Part shown: piece after piece, positions 33,950-44,027 of the stretch | Layout of the letters: each line of letters opens with the position of its first letter | Numbering within the stretch: position 1 is the first letter of the stretch | Assembly (NCBI GenBank): GCA_036924085.1 | Contig: JAVGWX010000012.1 | Coordinates: 30,292,479 to 30,356,478, forward strand | Direction of reading: 5' to 3' | Origin: Ariolimax columbianus | Lineage: Eukaryota; Mollusca; Gastropoda; Stylommatophora; Arionidae | Length of the DNA stretch: 64,000 nucleotides | Position numbers and translations under genes: made by a program | The notes under the pieces: model-generated | The model's database searches: none | Seen by the model: the letters and a program-made list of their open reading frames with translations, nothing else | Told to the model about the DNA's origin: nothing

Positions 33950-34930
33950 AACAGTTAAGTAAAAATACCACCAAAATAAAATCCAACATCTTTAACAGCA
34001 ATGTAATGTCCGTTATATTGTTTGACTCTTAAATATGGTATATAACAATGAAAAATAAATATACTTTCATTAAAGTTGGCCTCAGCTGATTGGAGATATC
34101 GAAATGACATGATAGTAGTTTTCTTTCGACTTATGGCGTTAAGCGGCGAGGGAAGCTTAAGTAGTGTGTCCTGCGCCAAGTGTGTTGCGTCGGTTATTGT
34201 GAGCCCATGTCGTTGCCCAATCATTCTAATATAATATGTCCACTCAACTCGCAGCCGCTCTCTTGCCCTGTAGCCAGATCTACCAGTGGTGTAAGCCAGC
34301 AGTGGAAATTGTTTAAGATGCATTTACATGAGATGATCGAACCAACATATTTTGTGTCTGGAAATGTGGTCTGCATAAGAAGCAGTGCCGACCATGCTTC
34401 GAATTTCTTCTCTCGTATTTTGTCATTCCTGGTAACACATATGAACTTCCTAAAACATCTTCATTTCACACCTGGAAATTCTGCTGTTACGCGCATTGGA
34501 TAGGGGTCATGTTTGACACTGGCGGCACAGAGTCGCGCATAAATATATAGTTTATCAGCTGTTGCTTTGTTGTCAAACTATTGCTCGGGTGTCCAAGCAG
34601 TGTTAACAGCTGATAAATTACAGTAGATGCGTTCTAACACATAGTCTCGATTTCCCTCTTGAGTCTACCGTCTTCAAAAAAAGTTTTTAAAAAATACTGG
34701 GCAAATTCTGAAACTCGTGGGTCTGTTGAAGACTAATATCATTTACACTTACGCTTGAGTGGCACACGTGCTATGATCCTCATAGTGTATGTATTTGTCT
34801 CATTGATTCGCATATTATATTTAGCACAGGTGATTTTGCAGTTTATTCCCATCGTCGTACAATAGACACAGCTTATATGCAAATAGCAATTCGTGTATTG
34901 AGTTCAGTTTTACTTCTGGTATGACAAGAT
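33950..34930 (-). pseudogene. RTE-like reverse transcriptase relic, paralogue of the hsp20-intron copy
   Basis: DNA-level match to 17580-18400 throughout (cctgcgccaagtgtgttg, ccctgtagccagatctacca, tttgacactggcggcacag). The minus-strand C-terminus reads RARERLRVEWTYYIRMIGQ and LTITDATHLAQDT, the RPRxxWxxxI ... A(x)HLAxD pattern of RTE-type ORF ends. It is shorter than its paralogue on the RT side. Confidence 0.75.
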
Positions 34931-35944
34931 CACTAATATAGATCAGCTAGAAAAAACCAGGCAGATATCAATGAAACATGACGTGAGGAGGAAGTGCTGG
35001 CGTTGAAAAAGGCACACATAAAGAAAATCAGCTGATAGCAATACAAGACATTCTCTGTTTTAAAATCCCTAAGACAATAGAAGTAGAGACAGACAGAAGC
35101 ATGCATGGAGAAGACAGCCAGAGACAAGCATAATGGAAACATGCGATGTGTACAGAGATGTCCCAACACATGATGACTTGGCGTATATTTGATGAAGACC
35201 TTTGCTGCACAGGAAACTGAGTGGTTTTGAATGTATGTATTGGAAAGATCAATTTCAGGGGTAGCCCAGGAAAACAGAGAAAAATGATCAGGAATGACAT
35301 GACATGTTTGATTGCAAAAACATGAACTATTTGAAATGTTGACAGGTTCGGCCTTGTAAATTGCGGAATCAAACTGAAACGATGTGTCGTGACCTTTTAA
35401 AATGCGCATTAAGTTCCTCAATTTTGTTTAATTGATCAGAAAAGACAAGAAACTTTAATATTGCAAATTATTAATATTAAAAAACAAAACAACCATCATT
35501 GCAATTTGTAAAGAATTAACTCAGTTCAGTTCAAGTGCTATCTACACATCGAAGGTCGGCAGTAGTTGACCTCCAACGTCCTCAGTCTCATACAATGATG
35601 GTACAATCTGTCAGGTCTTTTTCCTGTTCATCTTTTGATATTATCCTCTCACTTGAAGCGCTGTTCGCCTCTAGCGAGTTCCTCCTCCCTCCCCCTTCCC
35701 GTATTGGTTTCAGCAATGCGGTATGCATTTTGAATTGACAAAAATATATTAACTGTATAATTCTGATTTTGCATACCAATTCCCTCTGCACCCATAATTA
35801 ACTCAAATTTGAATAATATGACATAAAATAAAACATTGTTTCTCTTCAATATCCTTTTCTTCTCTTGTCTTCTCCCTCCGTGTAACAAAATAGGATTACC
35901 ACTACAAGTGACTCTCTTACAGGAGGACTATATCCGAGCATCTC
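34931..35944. other. Mostly unannotated; LINE-tail-like fragment near 35521-35600
   Basis: 35521-35600 (caagtgctatctacacatcg, aaggtcggcagtagttgacc) resembles the inverted RTE-like tail at 10205-10260. The plus strand near 35255-35300 reads GSPGKQRKMIRNDM, which may be a faint retroelement C-terminus. The 162-codon minus-strand ORF (34933-35421) is probably an antisense shadow of such debris. Confidence 0.35.
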
Positions 35945-36483
35945 CAGTCGTAATGGTTTTATATAGTGAAAGCGCCGGTCATATTCTCAACAGTCGTAAC
36001 GGTTTTATATAGTGAAAGCGCCGGTCATATTCTCAACAGTCGTAACGGTTTTATATAGTGAAAGCGCCGGTCATATTCTCAACAGTCGTAATGGTTTTAT
36101 ATAGTGAAAGCGCCGGTCATATTCTCAACAGTCGTAATGGTTTTATATAGTGAAATCACGGGGACGGCGTGGCCTAGTGGTTAAGTGGCACGGCTCACAA
36201 CCCCAAGGTGCTGGGTTCGATCCCCATCACAGCACCGGCCGTTACCCCGGGGAAGAAACCCTTAGAAAATGCAGGAGGAAGCAGACCCTTATATTAAATG
36301 CATGCTGAAGTCGGATGCACTGGGCCGACAGGCGCAAAATAAAAACCACAGTGCAACGCACACCGCCTTGGGGATTAGAGAAATAAGGCGAACGCAAAAA
36401 AAAATATATAGTGATATCGTCGGTCATATTCTCAACAGTTGCAATGGTTTTATATAGTGATATCGTCGGTCATATTCTCAACA
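35945..36483. repeat. 46-bp tandem repeat, split by a SINE
   Basis: Units contain ggttttatatagtgaaagcg and ccggtcatattctcaacagt. About five copies precede the SINE at 36160-36404 and about two copies follow it, the latter with a gatatcgtcgg variant. Confidence 0.92.
36160..36404 (+). mobile_element. tRNA-derived SINE
   Basis: Pol III internal promoter: A box TGGCCTAGTGG at 36170-36180 and B box GGTTCGATCCC at 36214-36224, in a tRNA-like head of about 75 bp. The body contains gctgaagtcggatgcactgg, then gccgacaggcgcaaa, homologous to the core of the (GAA)n family. It ends in a short poly-A. A repeat-unit segment, tatatagtga, flanks it on both sides, compatible with a target-site duplication. 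A 3' fragment lies inverted at 39781-39884. Confidence 0.9.
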
Positions 36484-36779
36484 GCTTCAGTAGCCGTTTA
36501 TAACATCAAAGATTACAGTGGCTCTATTCTTTCCATTCCGGGTACTACTCAGGTGGGGAGAGTACTCGGTAGCGCGAGTTCTGATGGAGTCGAATCGATC
36601 TAGTCTCGTCTCAATGGGTTATCTGTTGTGAAGAATCGACATCACATCACTTCGAGTAGACCTATATGTGCTCAGGGTATAGATACTGATAACTACCATA
36701 CAGTACGGGATTAGGTTTCTTGCATGCACCTGGGCTTCAAAAACGGTGACGCTCCTAGTAATATGATAATGTTTGATTA
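36484..36779. other. No recognised feature
   Basis: Unique-looking DNA between satellite and LINE relic. Confidence 0.3.
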
Positions 36780-38440
36780 TGCGTCTGAGGCTCGTTCCGT
36801 CGGTCGGTCATATCCATAACCCACTGTTGTGGCGTGGTTCCAGTGTGCAGGGGGAGGTTGATATCTGCTGGAGCCATACTGTGCGGGGACGGCTCTTTTG
36901 CGCCTCCAGCCAGTCAGGGGAAGACATTTGGCGCTGATGAGCGACTTGTGTAGTATCTTGTGAGCCGGAGTTTCCTGGTCCAGCAGTACAACATGACCGA
37001 ACAAAGGAACTCGGCGACGGTCAAGTGTTTCTGAGATTGGGAGGAGGCCTATTTTAGCAGAGACCTCCATGTTGCGGATGTAGTCATGCCCAGGATACGC
37101 CACTGGTTACGCATGTGAAAGGCCTCCAGTCTCGACATGTTATGTTTCAGTAATGTCCAGGTTTCGAGGCCGTAAAGCAGGACTTGTAAATACAGATTTT
37201 TGACCCAAGGTAGATCCTTCCGTTACTCCACACACGTCAGAGGCCGTGCATAGCAGATGCAGCTAGTTCGATCCGCCTTGACAGATCGGGACCGCTGCGC
37301 CCATCTGATGGAGTCATGCTACCGAGATAGATGAATTCCATGGTGCCCACCGCAGTGTGACCTTGGGTTTCAATTTTCTGGAGTGCCGTGTCAGAACTGA
37401 GGTTCTGAACTTTGGTCTTGGTCCAGGATATAGACAGGCCTAGGGAGGGCGTTTCGCTGTCTAGCATTTCCAGAGAGCATATAGTTGTCTGTGCCGAACC
37501 GAACAATGTCGTTCGCGTAAACGATATCAATGAAGACTGATCAATAGCTATACACTCTTGGTGCGCGCTGAGGCGGTTAAGAAGCCAGTCGACTACCTGG
37601 CAGAATAGGTCGGGAGGGGGGGGGGGGGGGGCAAGAACACATCTCTGTCTGACACCCGAAGTCGTGGGGAATCTGTCAGAGAGAGTGTCGCTGGTGTCCT
37701 TGTGTAGTTCATTGACCAGGTTTAACATGAGGCGGGGCGGGGGGGGGGTGTGCTTATTTCCTGGTGGGCCTTCCATAAATCCAATCGATCAACCGAGTTG
37801 AAGGCGGACTTTAAGTCCGCGTATGCGGCGCACAAGGAGGGATTGAAGGCGTGGTGCAGTTCGGCGAGAAGGAGCACAGTAAGGATAGCGTCGGTTGTAA
37901 AATGACCCTGGGTGAAGCCAGCATATTGTGGGCTACGTTTTGTTCTCAACGAGGATTGAGTCTAGTCAGGAGCACGTGGACAAACACCTTCCCCGGAACC
38001 GAGAGTAGTGTTACAGGCCTGTCGTTACTGCAGTATTTGCGACTCCTCTTGCCTTTGTACAGGAAGACGACGATTCCATCCCGCCAGTCTGCCGGGACGT
38101 GTTCCGTCCTCTATACTTGCAGGAATAAGTTATGGAGGGTAGAGCTGATCGGGTCGATGGCGTGTTTCAACAGCTCCGGTGGGATGTGATCCGGGTCTGC
38201 CGCTCGTCCATCTCTGAGTTTCAGGATAGCAGCAATGACTTCAGCTATAGTAGAAGGGGTGAGGGGGTCGATGTTGGTGTCCGAGGAAGGATTCGAAGAT
38301 TAAGCAGACAGATCGGCACATGTCGTTGATGGTTAAGAGCATGCGTGTAGTGCTCCTTCCAACTGTTCGTTACCTCCTCGTATGACGAGAACAGGGAGCC
38401 GTCGGACATTGATGAACTTGCTTTATTTTTTCTATTTCTC
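36780..38440 (-). pseudogene. Non-LTR reverse transcriptase relic
   Basis: Minus-strand order from right to left: VTNSWKEHYTHALNH, VPADWRDGIVVFLYKGK near 38060, GFTQGHFTTDAILTVLLLAE (37850-37920), CAAYADLKSAFNSVDRLDLW (motif A), TSGVRQRCVLAPP (motif B), a damaged motif C, and GTMEFIYLGSMTPSDGRSG. The end is VPLFGHVVLLDQETPAHKIL. Poly-C/G runs at 37617 and 37736 cause frameshifts. It belongs to the same family as the relic at 61860-62830. Confidence 0.82.
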
Positions 38441-39469
38441 TTCAACATAAATTTCTAAAAAACGAAACTGCAGAAAATATAGATTTATATTTAATTATGT
38501 TTGGAGGCGTCAGTAGCTTACAGAAGCCAACGGACGTTAGGCATCAAAAGTCCATGTCTGAATCCAATACTGCTACCATAGCTTGCATTGTTCACCTGGA
38601 GGAATACTAAAAGGACAAATGGTTGTCCTAGTAATTATTCAGCAAAGCCACTTATGACACTAGATGATGATGCGGGGATAGCGGTGTTCCAGAGTATGAG
38701 AACCCCTTTTACTGTTCTGGCCCTTCAGTGACGTCACCTCAAAAACAAAATGGCTGCTTAGCTGCATCTTATTCTTTCCAAAGTGTAAATGCGTTTACAG
38801 GTAAATTACAAATACATTTTGTAGAAGAGTTCTAATTAATCAATTATACGAACAGCGTGCATAATTTACCCCGAGAACTGATAACAAACGTGGAACTATT
38901 TTGTATTTTAGATAATGTATGCGGTATGTCGCGCAGGGAGAACACAGAGCAAGTTGGAGCGGAAAGAAAAGGTCAAACGATTAGCAGGACCAGCAAGGTG
39001 ATTAATTCTTGGGGAAAATGAGCGATTGTCGACGATTCTGATGTCGAAATTCTATTCAAGTAATCCTGGACTGACTTGTACATATAAACATCGTCTGTTG
39101 AGTAGGTAAGTGTGCATGTAGGTGTAAATATTGAAGCGGAAAATGGCAGCTTTAGTCACAGCTTAGCTTGTTTGAATGGAGTAATATTTTTGTTTATTTT
39201 TGAATGTGGTTACAGTCAAACTCATCATAGTAGATAACATTACATAGCAACAGATAACACTGAGGAGTGATAACAAACGGAAACATAGTTGCGATGGTCC
39301 AATCTGAAGAAGATGAATAATAGTGGTTGTGGGTTGGTTTATTATCTTATAAATTTTAAATATCGTGGAACACTCCAAACAGCATCATCATCATCATCAT
39401 GGAATCTTGATTCTGAAATTGACTAAACTAGTTCAGACTTAGTTTGTTAGTTATTTGTTGGTGTTTTTA
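38441..39469. other. No recognised gene
   Basis: AT-rich DNA. A short (CAT)n near 39383-39400 could be a worn LINE tail. Otherwise nothing is recognised. Confidence 0.4.
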
Positions 39470-39625
39470 CTTTAAATGTTTGTCTCACTAGTTTCTACTG
39501 TCGGAGGCACGCCTATTCTATTACACCCCACACCAAAGTCAATTGGGCGATATAAAGAGACAGACCAGTCCTAGGACTAGGATGCATGTACTGTATCTGT
39601 AATTGTATGTACCTAACCATCTAGT
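39470..39625 (-). repeat. Dispersed repeat family B, fragment
   Basis: Inverted and diverged: gtttgtctcactagtttcta, then ctgtcggaggcacgcctatt, attgggcgatat and tgtatgtaccta. It ends in poly-A at about 39638-39656. Confidence 0.7.
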
Positions 39626-39656
39626 GTTTCAGTGATGCAAAAAAAAAAAAAAAAAA

Positions 39657-40210
39657 GTGTTACATGTTAGTTAGGGTAAATCATTCTAGATCATATAGTA
39701 ATTTAGTATAGATACTCTATAGTCTAATCAAATAATTATATTAATATATTTTTAGATGGTCCTACTGGATTAGCTAGGATTTTGCGTTCGCCTTATTTCT
39801 CTATTCCTCAGGGCGGTGTGCGTTGAACTATATTTTTATTTTGCGCCTGTCGGCCTGGTGCATCCGGCCTTGGCATGAATTTTATGTAGGTCTAATAGAT
39901 GGTCCTGTAATACTTAATAGGTAATCTAGAGATGATCCTATCAGGTATGTTATCTATGTAGAATAGATGATTAGACAGTATTAATATGTATATTCTATGT
40001 ATAGAATAGATGGATTCAAATGTTCAAGATGAAGTAGAATCTAATCTCTATAAATGTTTTAGCGGATAAACTCAAATGTTAAAAATGAAGTAATCCATAT
40101 AAATGATTTAGCGGTCAGAATCAGACAATTGAATCCTTCCTGAATGATTTAATCTATATAGGTCGTTCAAATGATCAGGATTAGACAATCTATCATTTCT
40201 ATGTAGATCA
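39657..40210. repeat. Degenerate AT-rich repeat island (left part)
   Basis: Diverged motifs such as atagatggtccta, aatctatata and gatgattta recur. They match the flanks of the 24-bp satellite at 42120-42200 and 43050-43190. A SINE fragment is inserted at 39781-39884. Confidence 0.5.
39781..39884 (-). mobile_element. tRNA-derived SINE, 3' fragment
   Basis: Reverse complement of the 3' part of the SINE at 36160-36404 (gcgttcgccttatttctcta; ttttgcgcctgtcggcctgg). The tRNA head is missing. Confidence 0.8.
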
Positions 40211-40464
40211 CATCCTTTTTAGAATAATCACAATCTAAATCAGAAATGCAATTTATCAGACTCCAATTCCTTGACAATACTTTCAACGACTGTTCTGTTG
40301 TTAGTCTGTTAAAGCAGACATTTCCTGAATTAAAAAAAACAAAACCCTTTCCATCATGAAAAAAAAACATTGTGAAGAGATGCTTCAATATATGTATGCC
40401 ATATTTGTTATTTATGGAAATGTGTGTATTGCGTAGACAGACCCCCAAGGACTCCCTCTGTAGA

Positions 40465-40755
40465 TGTCACTATATTATCTCCCAAATCCAAGCAGTACAG
40501 CCCAAAAATGCCTTAAAATAATGGTCCATTGTCACACCAACAAATTAGGGGGGGGGGGGGGCATCTTGGAATGGGGTATTTACATATAAACCGATATGTA
40601 TATGTGTGTAGATATCACTATATTATCTCCCAAATCCAAGCAGTACAGCCCAAAAAATGCCTTAAAATAATGGTCCATTGTCACACCAACAAATTAGGGG
40701 CGGGGGGCATCTTGTAATGGGATATTTACATATAAACCGATATGTATATGTCACG
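40465..40755. repeat. ~147-bp tandem duplication
   Basis: A unit containing ctatattatctcccaaatcc, then taatggtccattgtcacacc and acatataaaccgatatgtat, occurs twice with few differences. The first copy has a longer poly-G. Confidence 0.9.
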
Positions 40756-41026
40756 GGTTCAAAGACAGGAAAGCTCAGCTCAGCTGAAACTGCAATTTTT
40801 TTCATTACATTTTAGTTTGTGTTTATCAGAATCATGCTCTTGAGCTATCTAGAAACTGTCAAGAAAGGATTCTGAAAATTGTAACTAACCCCTTCTCAGC
40901 AAATGTGATGAAGAGTCCAGGTGACTATAAATCAATGTGACCCAGAACTGAATGTCAAATTTGATGAAATATCTCTCCTAGAATTTTACCAAAAGCGTGT
41001 AGAAAAGTGAAAATGTGTTAATTTAA

Positions 41027-41674
41027 CACTTATGATCTACCGCTGAAAACTGCTTGCTCTCATTGCGTTTGTTTCTCAGTTACTACGCCTATCGGTGTCT
41101 TCTGTTTTGAATTCATATACATGGAGAAAGTATTTAAAAAAATATAGAAAACAGCTTGGAAGTTAAAACCAGTGCATTTTCAACATAAAAATGAGCGATT
41201 TATCTGATAGTGAGCAAGCAGGGCCGATAAGACGGAATCTGTTCGATTCATTTGATCAGCTAGACTTTAACTATGATGATAACCAATCAGATATTGAGAT
41301 AGAGAGTGATAACAATGGGCTAGATCTATACCACAGCAATGATATCAATGATGGTCGTGTCAGTTGACGACGATCAAAGGCCTAGTGACGCTAGTGTGAA
41401 TGACACAGGGGATGCACATTCCGTGTGCACTGCTCCTGATGAGTGGAGCTTTTATTGTTGCGGGTGCACACATACAAGAATTTCTACTTTTTTGCACACT
41501 AGCAGTACATTTTAGACACTCCTCCATTCATACATAACAAACTAAAAATTCATTCCAATATAATAATAAGTATAAAAGTTACAGATAAAATAAGCACCCA
41601 TTTCTCATTGGTTTTGTTGATTTAATTCAGAATTCTATAGACCATACTGAAAAATACATATATGATCTTACGGG
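41027..41674 (+). mobile_element. Candidate piggyBac-type short element with N-terminal ORF
   Basis: Bounded by TTAA at 41023-41026 and 41675-41678. The ends are imperfectly inverted (cacttatgatc versus cccgtaagatcat). From 41191, a 58-codon ORF encodes an acidic peptide (MSDLSDSEQAGPIRRNLF, then FDQLDFNYDDNQSDIEIESD), the character of a piggyBac transposase N-terminus. The transposase core is absent. The call rests on TTAA, end symmetry and composition. Confidence 0.5.
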
Positions 41675-42119
41675 TTAAGAATATACGCAACAAGAATCTG
41701 CTCTTTCCTCGGAAGTACATACTTATCTGAACAAATGTTTTCCAAAATAAAGCACACCAAGTCAAATTTTAAGACAAAAATTACTCACTGTGATCAGGAG
41801 CACTGCCTCGATTAGCCTCCACAGAAATAGTTTCTGCATTGAATTATTAGTAAAAAAAGATAAAAGTCCTTCATTCCTTTTATTGGTGTTGTATTGTTGA
41901 ATTCAAAAACAACTTGCAAGGGAAATACTTTCTATTTAAAAAATATAAAAAATCATAATATAGTAAAGTGCATGGAAAGACACCGTGCCATTGGTTTCAA
42001 GTGTTGTTTCTCTCACATTTTTCTTTAGGTTTTGCTTCATAATTTGAACTCATTGTGTGGCCGAGTACCACCATTTTCAAATAGACCTGTGAATTTTACA
42101 AAGAAATGTTAAGCAGTCT

Positions 42120-43188
42120 TGACATAAACAATCCTAGTGATCGGGATAGTTGATTATAATTGTATAATATGCATAGATGGTCCTAGTTGTTATCAGAACT
42201 AGATAATCTGTTCCTATCAGGACAAGGTAATCTGTTCCTATCATGACTAGGTAATCTGTTCCTATCAGGACACGGTAATCTGTTCCTATCATGACTAGGT
42301 AATCTGTTCCTATCATGACTAGGTAATCTGTTCCTATCATGACTAGGTAATCTGTTCCTATCAAGACTAGGTAATCTGTTCCTATCATGACTAGGTAATC
42401 TGTTCCTATCAAGACTAGGTAATCTGTTCCTATCAAGACTAGGTAATCTGTTCCTATCATGACTAGGTAATCTGTTCCTATCAAGACTAGGTAATCTGTT
42501 CCTATCATGACTAAGTAATCTGTTCCTATCATGACTAGGTAATCTGTTCCTATCAAGACTAGGTAATCTGTTCCTATCAAGACTAGGTAATCTGTTCCTA
42601 TCATGACTAGGTAATCTGTTCCTATCATGACTAGGTAATCTGTTCCTATCAGGACAAGGTAATCTGTTCCTATCAAGACTAGGTAATCTGTTCCTATCAT
42701 GACTAGGTAATCTGTTCCTATCATGACTAGGTAATCTGTTCCTATCATGACTAGGTAATCTGTTCCTATCAGGACAAGGTAATCTGTTCCTATCATGGCT
42801 AGGTAATCTGTTCCTATCATGACTAGGTAATCTGTTCCTATCATGACTAGGTAATCTGTTCCTATCATGACTAGGTAATCTGTTCCTATCATGACTAGGT
42901 AATCTGTTCCTATCAAGACTAGGTAATCTGTTCCTATCAAGACTAGGTAATCTGTTCCTATCAAGACTAGATAATCTGTTCCTATCAAGACTAGGTAATC
43001 TGTTCCTATCAAGACTAGGTAATCTGTTCCTATCATGACTAGGTAATCTATAAATATGATCATATCAGAATGATATAATTTACATAATGATTCCTAGTGG
43101 TCAGAATTATGTGATCTCTATAGATGATATTGTATCTGAGGTTATTTTATCCATACATTTTAGCGGTTGAGATGGAATCTGACATTGG
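42120..43188. repeat. 24-bp tandem repeat (about 36 copies) in degenerate flanks
   Basis: From about 42180 to 43050 the unit cctatcatgactaggtaatc plus tgtt repeats about 36 times, with alternating catgac, caagac and aggaca variants. Because 24 is a multiple of three, it yields a spurious 309-codon minus-strand ORF of repeated YLVMIGTD. Confidence 0.95.
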
Positions 43189-43192
43189 TTAA

Positions 43193-43609
43193 CCCTTTGG
43201 AGACGGAGCTTAATAATAGTTTTACTGCCTAAAAGACAGAGCCATGTCTTCGGAAAAAAAACGTAAAAAATATAATAACAAGGAATAAATATAGAAAAGT
43301 ATATATATTCTTGGAGAATGCTGTTTATTCACTATTTTCACTGTCATTTATATCACTGTCAGTAAGATCTGACACATAAACATCATTTAAATCTGAATCA
43401 CTCAATATCTCATTTTCAAATGAGCTGAAACAACATCATGCCAAAAAATTCAATATAATTCTCAAAAATCCTGTGAAAACTTTCAAGGGGCTGCTATTTT
43501 AATGCTAGAATGCGCAAGAAATGAAAGAGATCATTTGATTGGCTGAAACTATTTTTAGTTAGCAATGCAAAAGCGTTCTTTCTCAGGGCCGATCATCGGC
43601 CTCAAAAGG
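43193..43609 (-). mobile_element. piggyBac-type MITE with transposase N-terminal remnant
   Basis: Flanked by TTAA (43189-43192 and 43610-43613). Ends are ccctttggag on the left and, inverted, ccttttgagg on the right, with a subterminal palindrome ggccgatcatcggcc near the right end. The minus strand encodes SSFENEILSDSDLNDVY, then VSDLTDSDINDSENSE and a stop (about 43325-43425), a Ser/Asp-rich stretch typical of piggyBac transposase N-termini. At 417 bp it lacks the catalytic domain. Confidence 0.7.
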
Positions 43610-43723
43610 TTAATTACCCTCCGCTGAAGTAGTGAAAATGTGAATCATTGCCTTGTTTTTTAACCTTATTGCTGACAGCACATTGCATCAACAGACTATC
43701 ATGTGGCCTAATCACTTCTTTCA

Positions 43724-43883
43724 CTGCCGAAGACGGATGTGTTGGATCGAAAGGTGCAAATATCGCAGTCAAACTGTAAACTAGCAACACAACACATTCT
43801 GTTCTTTGGACTACATCCTGCTACTTGCAATGCACTGTTCTGGGCTTAGTAGTCGGAGATTGTGAACAAATGCAGGAGAAGAA
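43724..43883 (+). mobile_element. (GAA)n SINE-like element, short form
   Basis: Begins ctgccgaagacggatgtgtt, continues ggatcgaaaggtgcaaatat, and ends gcaggagaagaa. About 160 bp, with no long-form head. Confidence 0.8.
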
Positions 43884-43894
43884 TTGTTTCAACT

Positions 43895-44027
43895 GGAGTA
43901 ACACTTCGTACTCCCATAAGTAAGTAAAGATTCCGTCACGCCATGCGGCACATAGGAAAAATAGAAATAAAATCCTGCACCAACTGGGGATTGAACCCTG
44001 TGCACTAACCACTGCTACACGACCCCC
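43895..44027 (-). mobile_element. tRNA-derived SINE
   Basis: On the minus strand the head gggggtcgtgtagcagtggt, then tagtgcacagggttcaatcc, supplies A-box-like tagcagtggttag and B-box ggttcaatccc. A short body follows to about 43895. Confidence 0.75.

Noticed and set aside
34933..35421. 162-codon minus-strand ORF as a secreted or membrane protein
   Set aside because: Hydrophobic and Cys-rich composition looks like the antisense of A-rich retroelement debris; no homology is recognised.
36160..36240. A functional tRNA gene
   Set aside because: A and B boxes are present, but the sequence continues into a SINE body and recurs as a repeat; the cloverleaf is imperfect.
42134..43063. 309-codon minus-strand open frame
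   Set aside because: Pure 24-bp satellite translated in frame (YLVMIGTD repeats); no start context or other domain.
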